Positions 44,092 through 55,482 of a stretch of 64,000 nucleotides of DNA are shown in pieces. Both the position numbers and the translations under genes were made by a program. Below the pieces are notes generated by a model. The model searched no databases. It saw only the letters and a program-made list of their open reading frames with translations, and was not told where the DNA came from. The stretch is taken from NCBI GenBank assembly GCA_003260075.1, contig QLIY01000026.1, forward strand, positions 237,467 through 301,466, read 5' to 3'. Numbering within the stretch: the first letter of the stretch is position 1; the number at the start of each line of letters is the position of its first letter. This stretch comes from Phallusia mammillata (taxonomy: Eukaryota > Chordata > Ascidiacea > Phlebobranchia > Ascidiidae).

Positions 44092-44350
44092 TTTGTTTTG
44101 ACTTATTGTTGACAAGCACACTGAAAACAAAAAGGAATATTATGGTTAGTGATTCTAAGATTTGCACAGTATGAAAATCTGCTTTTGACTTAGATGCCCA
44201 AGGTGTAATACAGACAATACAGTACTTAATAGCTGATTTTAAGTTGCACAAATTTACTCCAAACTTTTGCAGGTACATTAGTTTTTTGACACCATGCAAT
44301 TGCCATGAAACATAAATATACTATAGCACAACAAATAACATCAAACAAAT

Positions 44351-45190
44351 TCAGGATCTTGTTGTATATAAATCAGTGTCTTCTGTTGAGCTTTGCCCAG
44401 GATCAATTATGTTTGACTTTAGAGACTTTGAATCTGTAACTTGTTGGGTTATTGTGTCTGGGAGCAGGTGAAGTACTGTGTTTTGTGGTTTTGTAGATTC
44501 TTCATTGGCCGGTGTTTCAACTTGAACAATTCCACCCTCACCAACTTGGTAAACCTGAATACAAGTTAAAAATGTAAAACAAGCTATTGCAAGCTTAATA
44601 ATTCAAACCAAGACACAAATCAAATAAAAAAGGCTACCAAATCAAAATAATGATCTTAATACCGTTTCCTTTTCTTCTTCCTCTTCTTTAGATTTTGTTG
44701 TATCTGTTTGTTTTGTTTGTTTGGCATATTTTTCGTATGCAGAAGAAATAGATTGAAACGTCTTCTTGGTTTGTCGACCTACAGCAATTGAAATGTGATA
44801 GGATGTGATAGTTATGGTCTTTGAAACTTCATAGGCTTTCCATGGATAACATATAGATGCTGCACAAGCAAGGGTTCCGACTGGTAACATTCTCTTGTAC
44901 CAAATTCTATTTGAACTTGATCTAACTCCCAAAACTCCACCAGCAAGCAAACCAGCTGACATAATGGACAATTTTATTTTTCCCTCAGTAGTTGTAGTAT
45001 ATTCTTTAAAGTCGGTGAAGAGTTTGAGAGTTTTGCGATATTTTTCGTGCACCTCAGAAACCAAGCGCACTGTTGAGTTTCCAATATTCATTGAAGAATG
45101 CATGCTAGAGTTTGTTTGCATCATTTGCGAACTATTGGAACAATTACAACCTTGATAAATTGAAAGTTCCTCAACTTTAACAGGCGGCAT
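44351..45190 (-). CDS. APOOL: MICOS subunit MIC26/MIC27 (apolipoprotein O-like)
   Basis: Exons 44663-45190 and 44351-44554 (phase 0) give 243 residues. The N-terminal VEELSIYQ corresponds to the conserved start of the mature APOO/APOOL region. KLSIMSAGLLAGGVLGV and LPVGTLACAASICYPW are the two glycine/alanine-rich membrane segments. The end, EDTDLYTTRS, matches the family C-terminus (human ends DMYSTRS). MICOS shapes cristae junctions of the inner mitochondrial membrane, where MIC26/27 act with MIC10 and cardiolipin. No obvious targeting presequence precedes VEELSIYQ, so an upstream exon may be missing or targeting may be internal. A Glu-rich stretch (KSKEEEEEKET) ends exon 1. APOO and APOOL cannot be told apart here. 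It is divergent from TK1, about 0.8 kb away. Confidence 0.88.
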
Positions 45191-45864
45191 CTCTGCGTTC
45201 GGCTAAACGCACTTGTACTTTCTATATCTGCATGATTTAAAAAAGTAACATAACAATCGGCAAAGCTATAGCGGTACTGTAATGTGGAAGGAAGAACAAA
45301 CTGAAATTTACAAGCATAAACAACCTCAGTCCTTAGTTCAGCAGTTGGCTGCTGCAGGCCACCAAAGTCGACATAAACACTTACCGTATGTGGAGTCAGT
45401 AGACTGCTGCAAACTATCAACTTTTCGACCAATCAAGCATAACGTTGGTTCAAATCAGTCAAGCATAAAGTTAAGGACTGAGTCAAAGTGGATTTACGAT
45501 GGGATTGTATATTAAATAAATAAATGCACCGTCAAGTCATATGCATAGAGCACACCTTCAGGTCACAGAGTTTTACCGGTAAGTGCTCTATGGTTACTTT
45601 TAATAGTTCAATAATTTAGAAAATACTACTTGTTTGTATTTAAAAGCAATCTGAGAATATCGCTATTATTTTTCGTAAAATTGTAACAAATGTCTCTATA
45701 ATTTATTGCTCTACTTTTAGCTATTTTATTGAACAACTTTGATTAATTTAGCGGTTTAGCGCACGATGCACGAAGCAAAAAAAACATAAAAATCAAATTG
45801 TTTGTTTAAGGCGGGACCTTGGATGTTGTTTCCAAATCAGCTGTTTTGGCCTGCTTTGTTTTCG

Positions 45865-45882
45865 TTTTTAGCGCCAAATTTC
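45865..45882 (+). promoter_or_regulatory. E2F-type site upstream of TK1
   Basis: TTTTTAGCGCCAAATTT contains the E2F core GCGCCAAA at 45871-45878, about 140 bp upstream of the TK1 start codon. TK1 is a classical E2F-regulated S-phase gene in other animals, so function here is a reasonable inference. Confidence 0.55.
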
Positions 45883-46015
45883 AAGTTTTTTGTGCCATTA
45901 ACGCGCGTACCGCGTACTGATGGCCAGAGCAAAAGTCGTTGGACTGTTCAGTTGGAGTTTGGGTTGGCGAAGTTCAGATCAAAATCTCAAAAAAACTTTT
46001 GCAGAAATTTACAAA

Positions 46016-46732
46016 ATGTCTTGCGTTTCTTTATCTGGATTTACTCACAGCCCCACAAAAGATCGAGGCCAGATACAGGTGATATTTGGCCCAATGTTTT
46101 CTGGAAAATCAACAGAGCTAATGCGAAGAATACGACGGTATCAGATAGCTAATCGTGATTGTCTTGTGATAAAATATGCCAAGGACTTCAGGTACAGTGA
46201 AGAAGGAATGGCAACTCATGACAAGCAAGTTATTCCTGCTGTCAAAGCAACCAAACTTATGACACTCAAAAACGTTCATAACTTTTCGGTTATTGGTATT
46301 GATGAAGGACAGTTCTTTTCTGATATTGTGACATTTTGTGAAGAAATGGCAAATTCTGGGAAAACAGTTATAGTTGCTGCATTGGATGGCACATTTGAAA
46401 GGAAGGCCTTTGGTTCAATCTTGGATTTGGTTCCAATAGCTGAGAGTGTGGTCAAGCTAAATGCTGTATGCACATCTTGTTTTAGAGAAGCAGCATTTAC
46501 CAAGAGACTTGGACAAGAAAAGGAAATTGAAGTGATTGGAGGCACTGATAAATACATGGCAACATGTCGACAGTGTTTTAGCCCCTCATTGCAATTAGCG
46601 CTTTCCCCAAAGAAGCCTATTCAGCCAGGGAGGTCACCACTTGCTGTAATAAATAGCAATCAAGTGATAAGTGCGCCAAACAAGCCTGACAGGCCCACTA
46701 CTGGATTTGCTGCAAAACATAGAGTATTTTGA
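46016..46732 (+). CDS. TK1: Cytosolic thymidine kinase 1, intronless
   Basis: A single exon of 238 residues (human 234). It phosphorylates thymidine to dTMP with ATP in the salvage pathway. The start MSCVSLSGF matches human MSCINL, so the longer ORF from 45920 is 5'UTR. The P-loop is GPMFSGKST (about 24-32), then [12 protein letters not shown] and CLVIKYAKD. Mg/catalytic IDEGQFF is near 96-102 and VAALDGTF near 123-130. Zinc cysteines CTSC and CRQC bracket the lasso loop [21 protein letters not shown] follows. The C-terminal 40 residues are basic and Pro-rich and lack the KEN motif through which vertebrate TK1 is destroyed at mitosis. Vertebrate TK1 genes have several introns; here there are none. 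AATAAA lies at 47088-47093. Confidence 0.96.
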   Translation: MSCVSLSGFTHSPTKDRGQIQVIFGPMFSGKSTELMRRIRRYQIANRDCLVIKYAKDFRYSEEGMATHDKQVIPAVKATKLMTLKNVHNFSVIGIDEGQFFSDIVTFCEEMANSGKTVIVAALDGTFERKAFGSILDLVPIAESVVKLNAVCTSCFREAAFTKRLGQEKEIEVIGGTDKYMATCRQCFSPSLQLALSPKKPIQPGRSPLAVINSNQVISAPNKPDRPTTGFAAKHRVF

Positions 46733-47634
46733 GTTCAAATGCTACTTCATTCTGTGCAAGATTTTTGTTTTATGTTGTCTAAAGTCCATGTGTAATATAA
46801 ATGTAATCCTTCCATGGTTAGAAGCTTGCTCTTTCTACATGGCAATTGGCAATATTGCACTAAACCACTAAACAGCCTTTGTCATTAAAGCATAGTTTTA
46901 GTAATGATTTTAGTCACTTTCTTAAGTGACGCTGTTGATAAACATGTTTTGTTCTTAGCACCATTTTTATTTCCTTGTATTGGCCGGTTACTGTTTTGAT
47001 TTATTTTGTTTGTGCCCTCACTGCCGTGCATCTTTCATTTTTACACAATGCCAGGGAATCATATTGTGTATTTGGTTGACTCCTGCAAATAAATCTTTCA
47101 AGAAAGTAGTAGATTATGATTGACTTTTTTGAGCAAACAGTATCAAAGTGTAAACAAAAATTGAGTAGTTGTAGTGTATGTGACACTACAAAGCAGTAGC
47201 ATACAACTGCTCGTACACTTTCTTCAGGCCCCAGAAGATAGTTACCCTCACCTGTTCTTGCTGATATATCATAAATGACTCACCTGTTCTTGCTGATATA
47301 TTATAAAAAAATGAAGTGTGAAAAAGCTATTGCATTTTTTGATTTCAATTTAATGTTTAAAAGTTATTTTTGTTTTGGAGCTCCTACGTAAATAGGCTGA
47401 TTTAGTTTTAGACACTTATCACCCTCCAGAATTAACAAAAATAAATGACCAGATGAATTATATATTTGAGATAAACATTGCAGTTATGTACTGAGAGCAT
47501 CCAAAAAACACGGACTAAGAGCACTGAAACTTACACTAAGAACTTTCAACTACAGGGCAACCATAAACGTGGACATAAGTGACATGTACGGTCAGATAAA
47601 TCTTGGTGCATAGCATATAGTGTGAGGCATAGAA
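46733..47634. other. TK1 3' region and PLA2 3' region
   Basis: Convergent 3' ends. A two-copy tandem repeat of about 37 bp (CTCACCTGTTCTTGCTGATA) is at about 47249-47310. No further gene is seen. Confidence 0.5.
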
Positions 47635-50600
47635 TCACATTGCATAGAAATTGAACAAAATAGCATAAAGGGTTGCATGCAGCATGTAGTACAAATTATT
47701 TCGCGTTATTTCCGCACAACCGGAGGGGTCGTTGGGATTCTTGTTTGCAAAACTTTGTTGATTAACTACTCGTTTAGTGTCAGGGCGCTTTGGGTGTTCC
47801 CTCAAGCGCCCAGTTCTTTCTTGTTCCTCAGCTGCAGGCATTCTCTTCGTTTTCAAAACAGTTCGTAAGGCAGGTCGTTTTAAGGGGTTGTTTACGTTAC
47901 CTGATGTGGCATTTTTGCTAACTTTAGGTGAAGTAGCAATGGATTTTGTTAAAGGCTGCTGTTCTGGTTTGCTGGTTCTTGAATAAGATTTGTTCGTCTC
48001 ATTTCGATTTTTGTTTTCTTTCAACTTGAAAGAATTTTCTTCTTGTTTTATTTCTTCGAAAGCGGTAGTGAAGTTGACCTGCATATAAGCAACATCTTCA
48101 TCTTTGGTTTTTTGTTGGTTGACTTGCTTGGTGCTGTTTTCGTTAGTGGATTCCTTTGTACTGTTTAACAACGCATGTTCCTCTTTTACTGGTGTTTGAA
48201 CGGTTGTGGCCATTTGTTCACGTTGTGGGTCTAAAAAATAATTCCATTGTAAATAAAATGAATTTTTATCAGAATACGCTTACTGCTTACTTACATCTAT
48301 TTTCGTAATACGTCAAATTCAGTCCATCTTTTTTAGAATCCTTTTCACCTAAAGCCAAAAATAATAATTCAGTAAATATATATTATTTCGCGCTGTCAAC
48401 GTAGACGCTTGATTCTACTTACAGTATTTGTTGACGTCAATGTTAAATAACTGGGGTCTGTATCTGACACTTGCTGCATGAAAACATTTTGCCGCTTCCT
48501 TGTCGCAACTACAAATTTTGTCCTGATAGGGAGAGTTTTTGCCTGAAATAAAAAGAAAATGGTGAGCAGGCCTGTTACAATTTACATCCGGCAGTGAGAC
48601 TAGATATTGATCGGATAAAGCAATAATGAACACCAAGTTTCTCACATTGGAAAAGTTCCAATCGCATCGTCCGCAAAACGACTTTTGGAAGATAGCCCAT
48701 ATATTTTGAACCTTTCACCTCCTTTTTCATAATTTTTCGACATTTCAAGCAAGTTCAGGTTCTTAACCCATATTCTACGCATTTTGTTTATAGCTTACAC
48801 GCAAATACGATGAGCTTGTGTTGCTTATACGCAAATGGACCGGCTACGGAAGGATGAACGTGTAACGTGTATGCTATAGAATCTGGTATTACTCATGCAC
48901 CGCATGATAACCGCCTGTGAGATAATAAGCCCCAAAAGAATATTTTAGATCAGATAATATTGTTAGCTAACTAAAGCCCGTACCCCAGCCCGAATAGCCC
49001 TAATTGTCAGCACATTTCCGCTAATTTTAATTTTCGGATTTTTGTTGATAAAACTGTCATGGGGTAACATGCGTTATCATACGCCGTTTAAAACAACAAA
49101 AAATGCGTGTGGGTTGATTAGTGCAAAATTGACCTACCACAAACAACCTCGTCGTTAAGACAATCCACATTGTAAGATTTCAGAAGCGGTTGGCCGACAA
49201 GCCATAGACTTTCCCACATTGTTTTTTCCACTTTAACGGCCTCGTCATAACAGCTATCATGCTGTTTGCAGCACCTGCAGGAAATATCAGTTAACGACTA
49301 ATGGATGACTCAAGCAAACACTGGATTTATGACTTAAATATGCGCAAAGGTTGTGTGTAATGTTACAAACCGGCACGCTTGTTAAAAACATGTTGGTTAA
49401 TTGCTGTTTGTACGGTCCTCATTAAGTTAAACCACTATCAGTGTGAACCGTGTGCAAGTGTTAGTTAAACTGCATAAACAATTTTTTTAAGGTTTCTGTT
49501 TTTGTAACCCATTGTTCTTGAAGGTACTCATAAGTTTACGGTGTTTGTTACGTCATAGAATATAACTATTGGCCCAATTCCGGTGAAAAACCACATCGTC
49601 TTTGCACAGTTTTACAAGACAAATAGCGTGTAGGACAGCGGTTCCCAACTTTTCTGGTGCCGCGACCCTTTAAAAACAGTTCCCAAGTTGCGATGACCCC
49701 ACGGATAAAATTAGTAGGCTATATATTGAAATTAACTTCTAAATATCGCAAAATATATTTCTCACTATACTTTCTTTTCCTAATACTTGTCTTTCGATGC
49801 ATCATTGATAGCCTGATTTTACAAATTAAATTTTAGTTTAAACAAGTTGACAGGTGCTGACTTGGCGATTATGATTACTATGTAAATGCAGTATTATTAC
49901 GTAATACGAGGCAATAATTAGCATTTTGTAAAAACAAGTAGGTCGTCGAAAATTAAAGATCCCCCCAGCTGTAGTTACTAGTTTACATACTAATTAACAA
50001 ACAATGGCGGGAAGGACTGTTAAGCACAGTTATTTTGTTTTTTATTTGTTAATTTAGTCCAGGGCTTCCCAAACTTTTTTAATCGCGACCCCTTTTAATC
50101 TCGTTAAATTTTCCGCGACCCTTCACGGATAATATGATAAGAGCAATCCAAAAAAATACGTTTGTTGTATTTATTGAAACGACTAATTCGAGCAAAAACT
50201 AAAAACAACCTACCGGTACTCGGAGTCAACTACTTTACACGCCCAAACACCGATACCTTTTACGTGCTTTACTCTTTAGTTTCTGTCACATTGTTTTGCA
50301 AATAGGCACTTATCACCTTGGACCAAGTTTAGGCCGTTGCAGTGCTTTGCAAACGGACATTAAACACTGCTTAGAAATCGTAAATTTATTACCTATTTCT
50401 ATTAGAGAAAGTTTACCTATTTTTATTAGAGAAAGTTATTGCCCCAAACAATACTTAAACGTTACTCTATAACTCTACGNGCATTAAAATGCCTGTGTAT
50501 TTCAAATCAATTGCAATTGTTGCGTTTGAACCGACGTTTGTTCGATCAATGACGTCACTACAAGCGCGTTTGCGCCTAGCTGGAAACGTTTTAAAACCGA

Positions 50601-52177
50601 CGTAACTTGAACAAAAATGACATTGTGACGTTAGGCCCCCCCCCCCGGTCAAGGCCAGGGGTGTGCGGCATCCCCGTACTCTACGTCAGTGTATTGAGTA
50701 TACTTTCTTCAAAATTGGTACAGCTCTCTGCGACCCCTTCCGTGGTCGCGACCCCCAGTTTGGGAAGCCCTGATTTAGTCTATGGCCTAAAATGAGTTGG
50801 GAGCCACCCCAGGCAAATTGTCAGGCGACCCAGTTGGGGTCGCGACCCACAGGTTGGGAACCCCTGGTGTAGGCAGACTTGGACACTAGATAATTCTAGT
50901 TGTCTAATTGGGCAAATTAGACTAAAATGGCGGTAATTCTAGTTCTAATCTAATTAAGAATTATCGAGTAAGCTCTAATTCCAATTCTAATCTAATTTAC
51001 AGTTTTCCCAAAAACGTTTGTCCAACGGCATTTTAGGCATATGATATGAGCATGCGTTTCATATCCAAAGCGCACAAAACCACGTAATTAACAAGACCAA
51101 ACTACATCACTGAAACATGTTTTTTAGTTACATTTGGTAAATAGTACCTATACAAATTTGATTTATAAATCGTAAGCACTATACCTAGTAGGCTGTTGCG
51201 ACATAATATAATTTGGTAATAAAAGGGAATACAGTTTGTATGTCAGATGAAAGAGGATTATGCGTAAAAGTTTAGCCTACTAAGTTAGCACCATCAAATT
51301 ATGAAAACCAGTATTTTCTAATGCAAAAAACTAATGTAGCTGCGTCAATCGCGAAGGGCGAGTACAATTGCAACTGGCTGCCGACGTAAAAAATCGAAAT
51401 TATCTGGTCAAAATAACGGACTAAACAAACTAAAGTTGGTTGACTTAAATCTAATTCTAGTTTAATTTCTAGTTTTTGAGATAATGGTAATTCTAATCTA
51501 ATTTGTAAAAAAATGAGATGCGCTAATCTTAATTCTAATCTAATTTGAAAAACTGAAAAAAAAAACTAGTTGTCCAAGTGTGGGTGTAGGAGGAAGAAAA
51601 TTCACCCCAATACGCAATTGAAAACTTTTTTACGGTTGGTTGTACTAATTTCACCCAACTGTATGTGTATACAAGTTTATGTTAGAAAGCAGTGAAGCAC
51701 TCACTCGTCTGTTTCATCCAAAGCTTTTGCTGCATATCCTCGGTTTCCATTCACGCCACAATAACATCCGTAGTCGCCATATGTTCCAAGGATGTTAACA
51801 CTTGGTTGGTAACAACGAATAGCCTGATGAAAGTTAATTGCGCTTCTTCGTAGCCTTTTAACAGTATTTTGTTTGACTGTAACAAACCAACAGAAAATAG
51901 TTGAACATCTAACTTATTAACAATTAATTAAGTGTTTTTATTTTTTTAAAACCTATACTTAATCCAACAATCTGTTATATCTGCGACCACGCCTAGAGTT
52001 TAGCCTTATCTAGAAACTGCATGCACATCTGACACCAGGACACTTAGGTCACCTTAAAACACATACACACAAACCTTCAGAGAGGTATTCCGTTGGACGT
52101 GCCACAGCCTCCACATACAGGTTTGTTGTTAGCACAGAATATACATAAGTTAAAACTAGAAACCGGTGACGCCACAT
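47635..52177 (-). CDS. Secreted phospholipase A2 with long C-terminal extension
   Basis: Exons (minus order): 52075-52177, 51705-51876, 49138-49274, 48423-48542, 48295-48348, 47635-48230. Phases close at 393 residues. An N-terminal signal peptide (FLVLTYVYSVLTTNLYVEAVA) leads into the sPLA2 fold. The calcium loop is YGDYGCYCGVNG, the catalytic His-Asp is in CCKQHDSCY, and the disulfide helix is KICSCDKEAAKCF, ending VNKYC. Such enzymes hydrolyse the sn-2 ester of phospholipids outside the cell. After the domain come about 215 extra residues rich in Lys/Asn/Thr/Glu, with tyrosine motifs LTYYENR and VAYMQVNF and a basic block TKRMPAAEEQERTGR. The last 20 residues (LYYMLHATLYAILFNFYAM) are hydrophobic. 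Family sPLA2s are usually 120-180 residues, so the tail is unusual. Intron 2 holds three hAT-like insertions. It is a normal endogenous enzyme gene by all visible signs. Confidence 0.9.
49636..50866. mobile_element. hAT-like element 1 (outer), in PLA2 intron
   Basis: It starts CAGCGGTTCCCAAC and ends GTTGGGAACCCCTG. The flanks are GTGTAGGA (49628-49635) and GTGTAGGC (50867-50874), 7 of 8 matching. It includes a nested element at 50060-50772. No intact transposase is seen. Confidence 0.85.
50060..50772. mobile_element. hAT-like element 2, nested inside element 1
   Basis: It starts CAGGGCTTCCCAAAC and ends GTTTGGGAAGCCCTG, with ATTTAGTC on both sides (50052-50059, 50773-50780). It carries an N at 50480 and C11 at 50636-50646. 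Confidence 0.9.
50874..51582. mobile_element. hAT-like element 3, inserted at the edge of element 1
   Basis: The ends are CAGACTTGGACA and TGTCCAAGTGTG, flanked by GGTGTAGG at 50866-50873 and 51583-51590. The left flank includes the last G of element 1. The interior is AT-rich with many copies of TTCTAATCTAATT. Confidence 0.85.
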
Positions 52178-52782
52178 TTTTGACAACCTTAAAAGACCTA
52201 TCGCTAGAACCGAATGTTCACAACTGCCACCCAAAATGACGTGATTCCCTTCTTCGCCGGTTCGCCCATAGGAACTTGTGCAAAGCACGCGCTCACGCGA
52301 TGCATCATCCTCATTGATTGGGAAAAAAGAGCGGTTACTATAGGTCATAGGAGCACCTGTTCGGAATTTTCCCATAGAAAGGCGCCAAACAGTCAACTGT
52401 AAGTGCATGTGGCGCTTGGTTTTGTGTTATAAGACAAAACTCCTTTGTTCTCCATGACTAACAATATCTTGTTTGGCAGGATTACACGAGGTCAAACAAT
52501 TGACAAGGTTATGACTTCTTAAAATGATGTTTAATTATTGAAGATTTACTTTGAGTAAATCAATAAACTACACCGATTCGCCAATTTAGGCTAGATTGTA
52601 AAATTTGTGCCAAAATGACTGGGACATTTTAAACTATTTAACTACATGCGATTTTGTGAACATCGTTGCAGGAAGGTACGCGAGGTTACTCCGTGTCAAA
52701 AAAGGCAGGCTTCCTATTCTATGTTGCTGGTGTTGGAGATGTCAGGCCAAATCCTATCGTTACGGTGGGCACACCTATAAAC

Positions 52783-52923
52783 CAGGGCTGCCACTGAGAA
52801 TTTTAAGATATCCCAAGGTTACCTCACCAAAAATCCCAAGGTTTAAAAAGTTTTTCCCAAGATCCCAAGCTCAACACTGAAATCCCAAGATCTTGGGAAA
52901 AATCCCAAGGAGTGGCAGCCCTG
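52783..52923. mobile_element. 141-bp MITE, CAGGGCTGCCACT family
   Basis: It starts CAGGGCTGCCACT and ends AGTGGCAGCCCTG, with CTATAAAC on both sides (52775-52782, 52924-52931). The internal AAATCCCAAG repeats match the element at 40632-41266 in reverse orientation, so it is a deleted derivative. Confidence 0.92.
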
Positions 52924-54024
52924 CTATAAACCGGTAAAAATAAAAAGCATGTTCGGAAAAAATGTTGTTTTTCACTACAAACGTTTTCAATTATACTTAA
53001 AGGGTGGGGCGACATAAGCAAAGTTTATTTAGTTTCTTTAGAAGCCCAAATGTTTTATCAGGAGTCTAGACATATAATAGATCAAACATTAAATTCACAG
53101 TGTACTTTGTCACGTCGCAATATACAAGACATACTGCTTCGATTCTTTCTTCACAGTATCGTACAACATTGGTAAAAACGAGCAGGTATTTATTGCTCTT
53201 GAATGCATGGACTGCATGTACTTCACTACATGTTCTGATTTAAAAGCTCAGACTGGTGGTAGTAAAACAGTGATTCATATTTCATTTTTTGCTTAGTTGT
53301 TGCTTGTTGGATTAACCCAGTGGTTCTCGAAGTGTGCTCGAGAATATGGACGATTGTGGAACTGAATAAATTATGAGGCCTTTAGAACAGTATATAGCGA
53401 CAAGGTAAAATTGGTTACCGTATATGTCTTTTAAATCTGGGGTCACGTGACATACAAGCCCCAACACAACGCCATTCTATCTTATTTAGTCAGATAGAGC
53501 TAATGTCCAATAGTAAAACAATATGGAATATTGAAGCCTTGAGCAAAATTCCTGACGGGTTTAATAAGTATCGTCGGTGACACACCAACTTGCATTGTAA
53601 CGCGTTATGTATAGGCACATTTTTGGGACGATACGGTCTATTTTACATTAAGTTTGTTAGTTATACTAACACGCAAAAATCACCAAAAAGCCTTCAATTA
53701 ACACATATAAGTTGTTTCGCATGCATCGTACATCGAAAACGCACAGAAAATAGTTAAAACGTATAAAGTTTGATTCCCATAGGAAAAGATTTGTGACAAC
53801 TACTGTAGATTAGGCTACTGCTACTACGAAATAAGCAGTGTTTTTGAAATATAAATATATGTGCAATGAGCGAAATTTTTTTACGCGTAAAAAGGCGATT
53901 GTTTGCGCAAGCCTAAAATTTTGTGTGTGGTGTAACAAACTAGCCGTGAGTGAAATTCCTGTGAAACTACGTGAAAGTAGTCCTCCAGCATGCATGCCGG
54001 CAGTTGATATCGGTAAATAAACAT

Positions 54025-54025
<1 letters not shown>

Positions 54026-54098
<73 letters not shown>
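54026..54098. repeat. C73 homopolymer
   Basis: The longest homopolymer in the window, pure C, in gene-free sequence. The flanks TAAACATT and ACTGTTGAGA show no relation to each other. Confidence 0.95.
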
Positions 54099-54237
54099 AC
54101 TGTTGAGATAGACCGATAAGGTCTTTTAAGGCCAATACAATGCTTAAGACGAGACATTGTTGAGCCGAGCAAAAATTACGTAGTTACAAACGTTCCCTTT
54201 ATCGTTCGATGACAAAAAGGCTGATCATCGGTAAGGC

Positions 54238-55288
54238 GAATATCGTCGCCGACAATCGATCCGACCGATATAATTAATCAGTATATCCCTAATACACTGT
54301 TACCGTTTTTGATACGGGCATACACAAAGTGTATTATTTAACACTAATTCCTATATTTGGCAAAGTTTTCCGAAACCCTGCTTGTTTTTGCAAGCAGAAA
54401 CAGATGGCTCCCCAAAAAACATGTAAATATACATTTTACTGAACAAAGTACAAAAATACATCCAACAATGGTTCAACCCACAAAAAATTATCCAAATAAA
54501 ACATTGTTGAAAAATTTGCCCATTTTAGGAAGCTAGTGGAGTAATATGGTTGGGCTGAGACAAAACAGCAAATGACATGCCACAATGGAATAACTGTCCA
54601 AATTTCATCGAATCAGGTAATGTTACAAAAAAGACATATTTAATGGGGGACATGGACTCATTGTAATACTGGTTAGCCCCCCCCCCATCGAATCAGGTAA
54701 TGTTACAAAAAAGACATATTTAATGGGGGACATGAACTCATTGTAATACTGGTTATGTTATATGGTTAAACAACAATAGACACTCCCCCCCCCCGTTCGA
54801 TACCATCGATACCGAGTACCGGGTACCCGTCCCATCACTACTGGTTAGGTTATATGGTTAAACAACAATAGACACCCCCCCCCCCCCGAATATCGTCGCC
54901 GATAATCGATCCGACCGATAATTAATCAGTATATCCCTAATACACTGTTACTGTTTTGAAACGGGCATACACAAAGTGTGTTATTTAACACTAGATCCTG
55001 TATTTGGCAAAGTTTTCCGAAACCTTGTTTGTTTTTGCAAGCAGAAATAGATGGGTCCCCACACACATGCAAACATGCATTTTACTGAACCAAGTAAAAA
55101 AAATACATCCAACAATGGTTCAACCCACAAAAAATTATCCAAATAAAACATTGTTGAAAAATTTGCCCATTTTAGGAAGCTAGTGGAGTAATATGGTTGG
55201 GCTGAGACAAAACAGCAAATGACATGCCACAATGGAATAACTGTCCAAATTTCATCGAATCAGGTAATGTTACAAAAAAGACATATTT
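54238..55288. repeat. About 400-bp duplicated block with C-runs
   Basis: 54238-54626 (from CGAATATCGTCGCCGA) is repeated at 54888-55288 with scattered substitutions and indels. In between are two smaller duplications: ATCGAATCAGG onward around C10 at 54677, and GGTTATATGGTTAAAC around 54785-54887. The block contains the CCCATTTTAGGAAGCTAG core shared with 43.3 kb. Confidence 0.85.
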
Positions 55289-55482
55289 AATGGGGGACNA
55301 TGCAATAATCCATTAACTGTCAAAGTTTTGTCCAACTTGGGACGTTGTTTCAAAACATTACCAATTTTAGGGAAAAGCCATGCTTAATGACCCAACATAC
55401 AGCCAATATAAGTTTTGCCCCAATTGACCACCCTGTAGAACATGACTAGTGTTTGGACCCAACCTACAGCCGATAAAGGTTT

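Larger units (their letters stand above)
40196..44350. other. Gene-poor, repeat-rich interval
   Basis: About 4 kb without a supported gene. It contains hAT-like elements at 40632-41266, 41971-42184 and 43817-44091, tandem 48-bp repeats near 42890-42990 and 43108-43198, the dispersed repeat at 42525-42725, and C-runs at 40741, 42371 and 43386. Confidence 0.6.

Noticed and set aside
53810..54172. ORFs with long poly-Gly or poly-Pro tracts
   Set aside because: They exist only because a C73 homopolymer has no stop codon; similar poly-Pro ORFs at 29555-30019 and 57897-58226 are rejected for the same reason.
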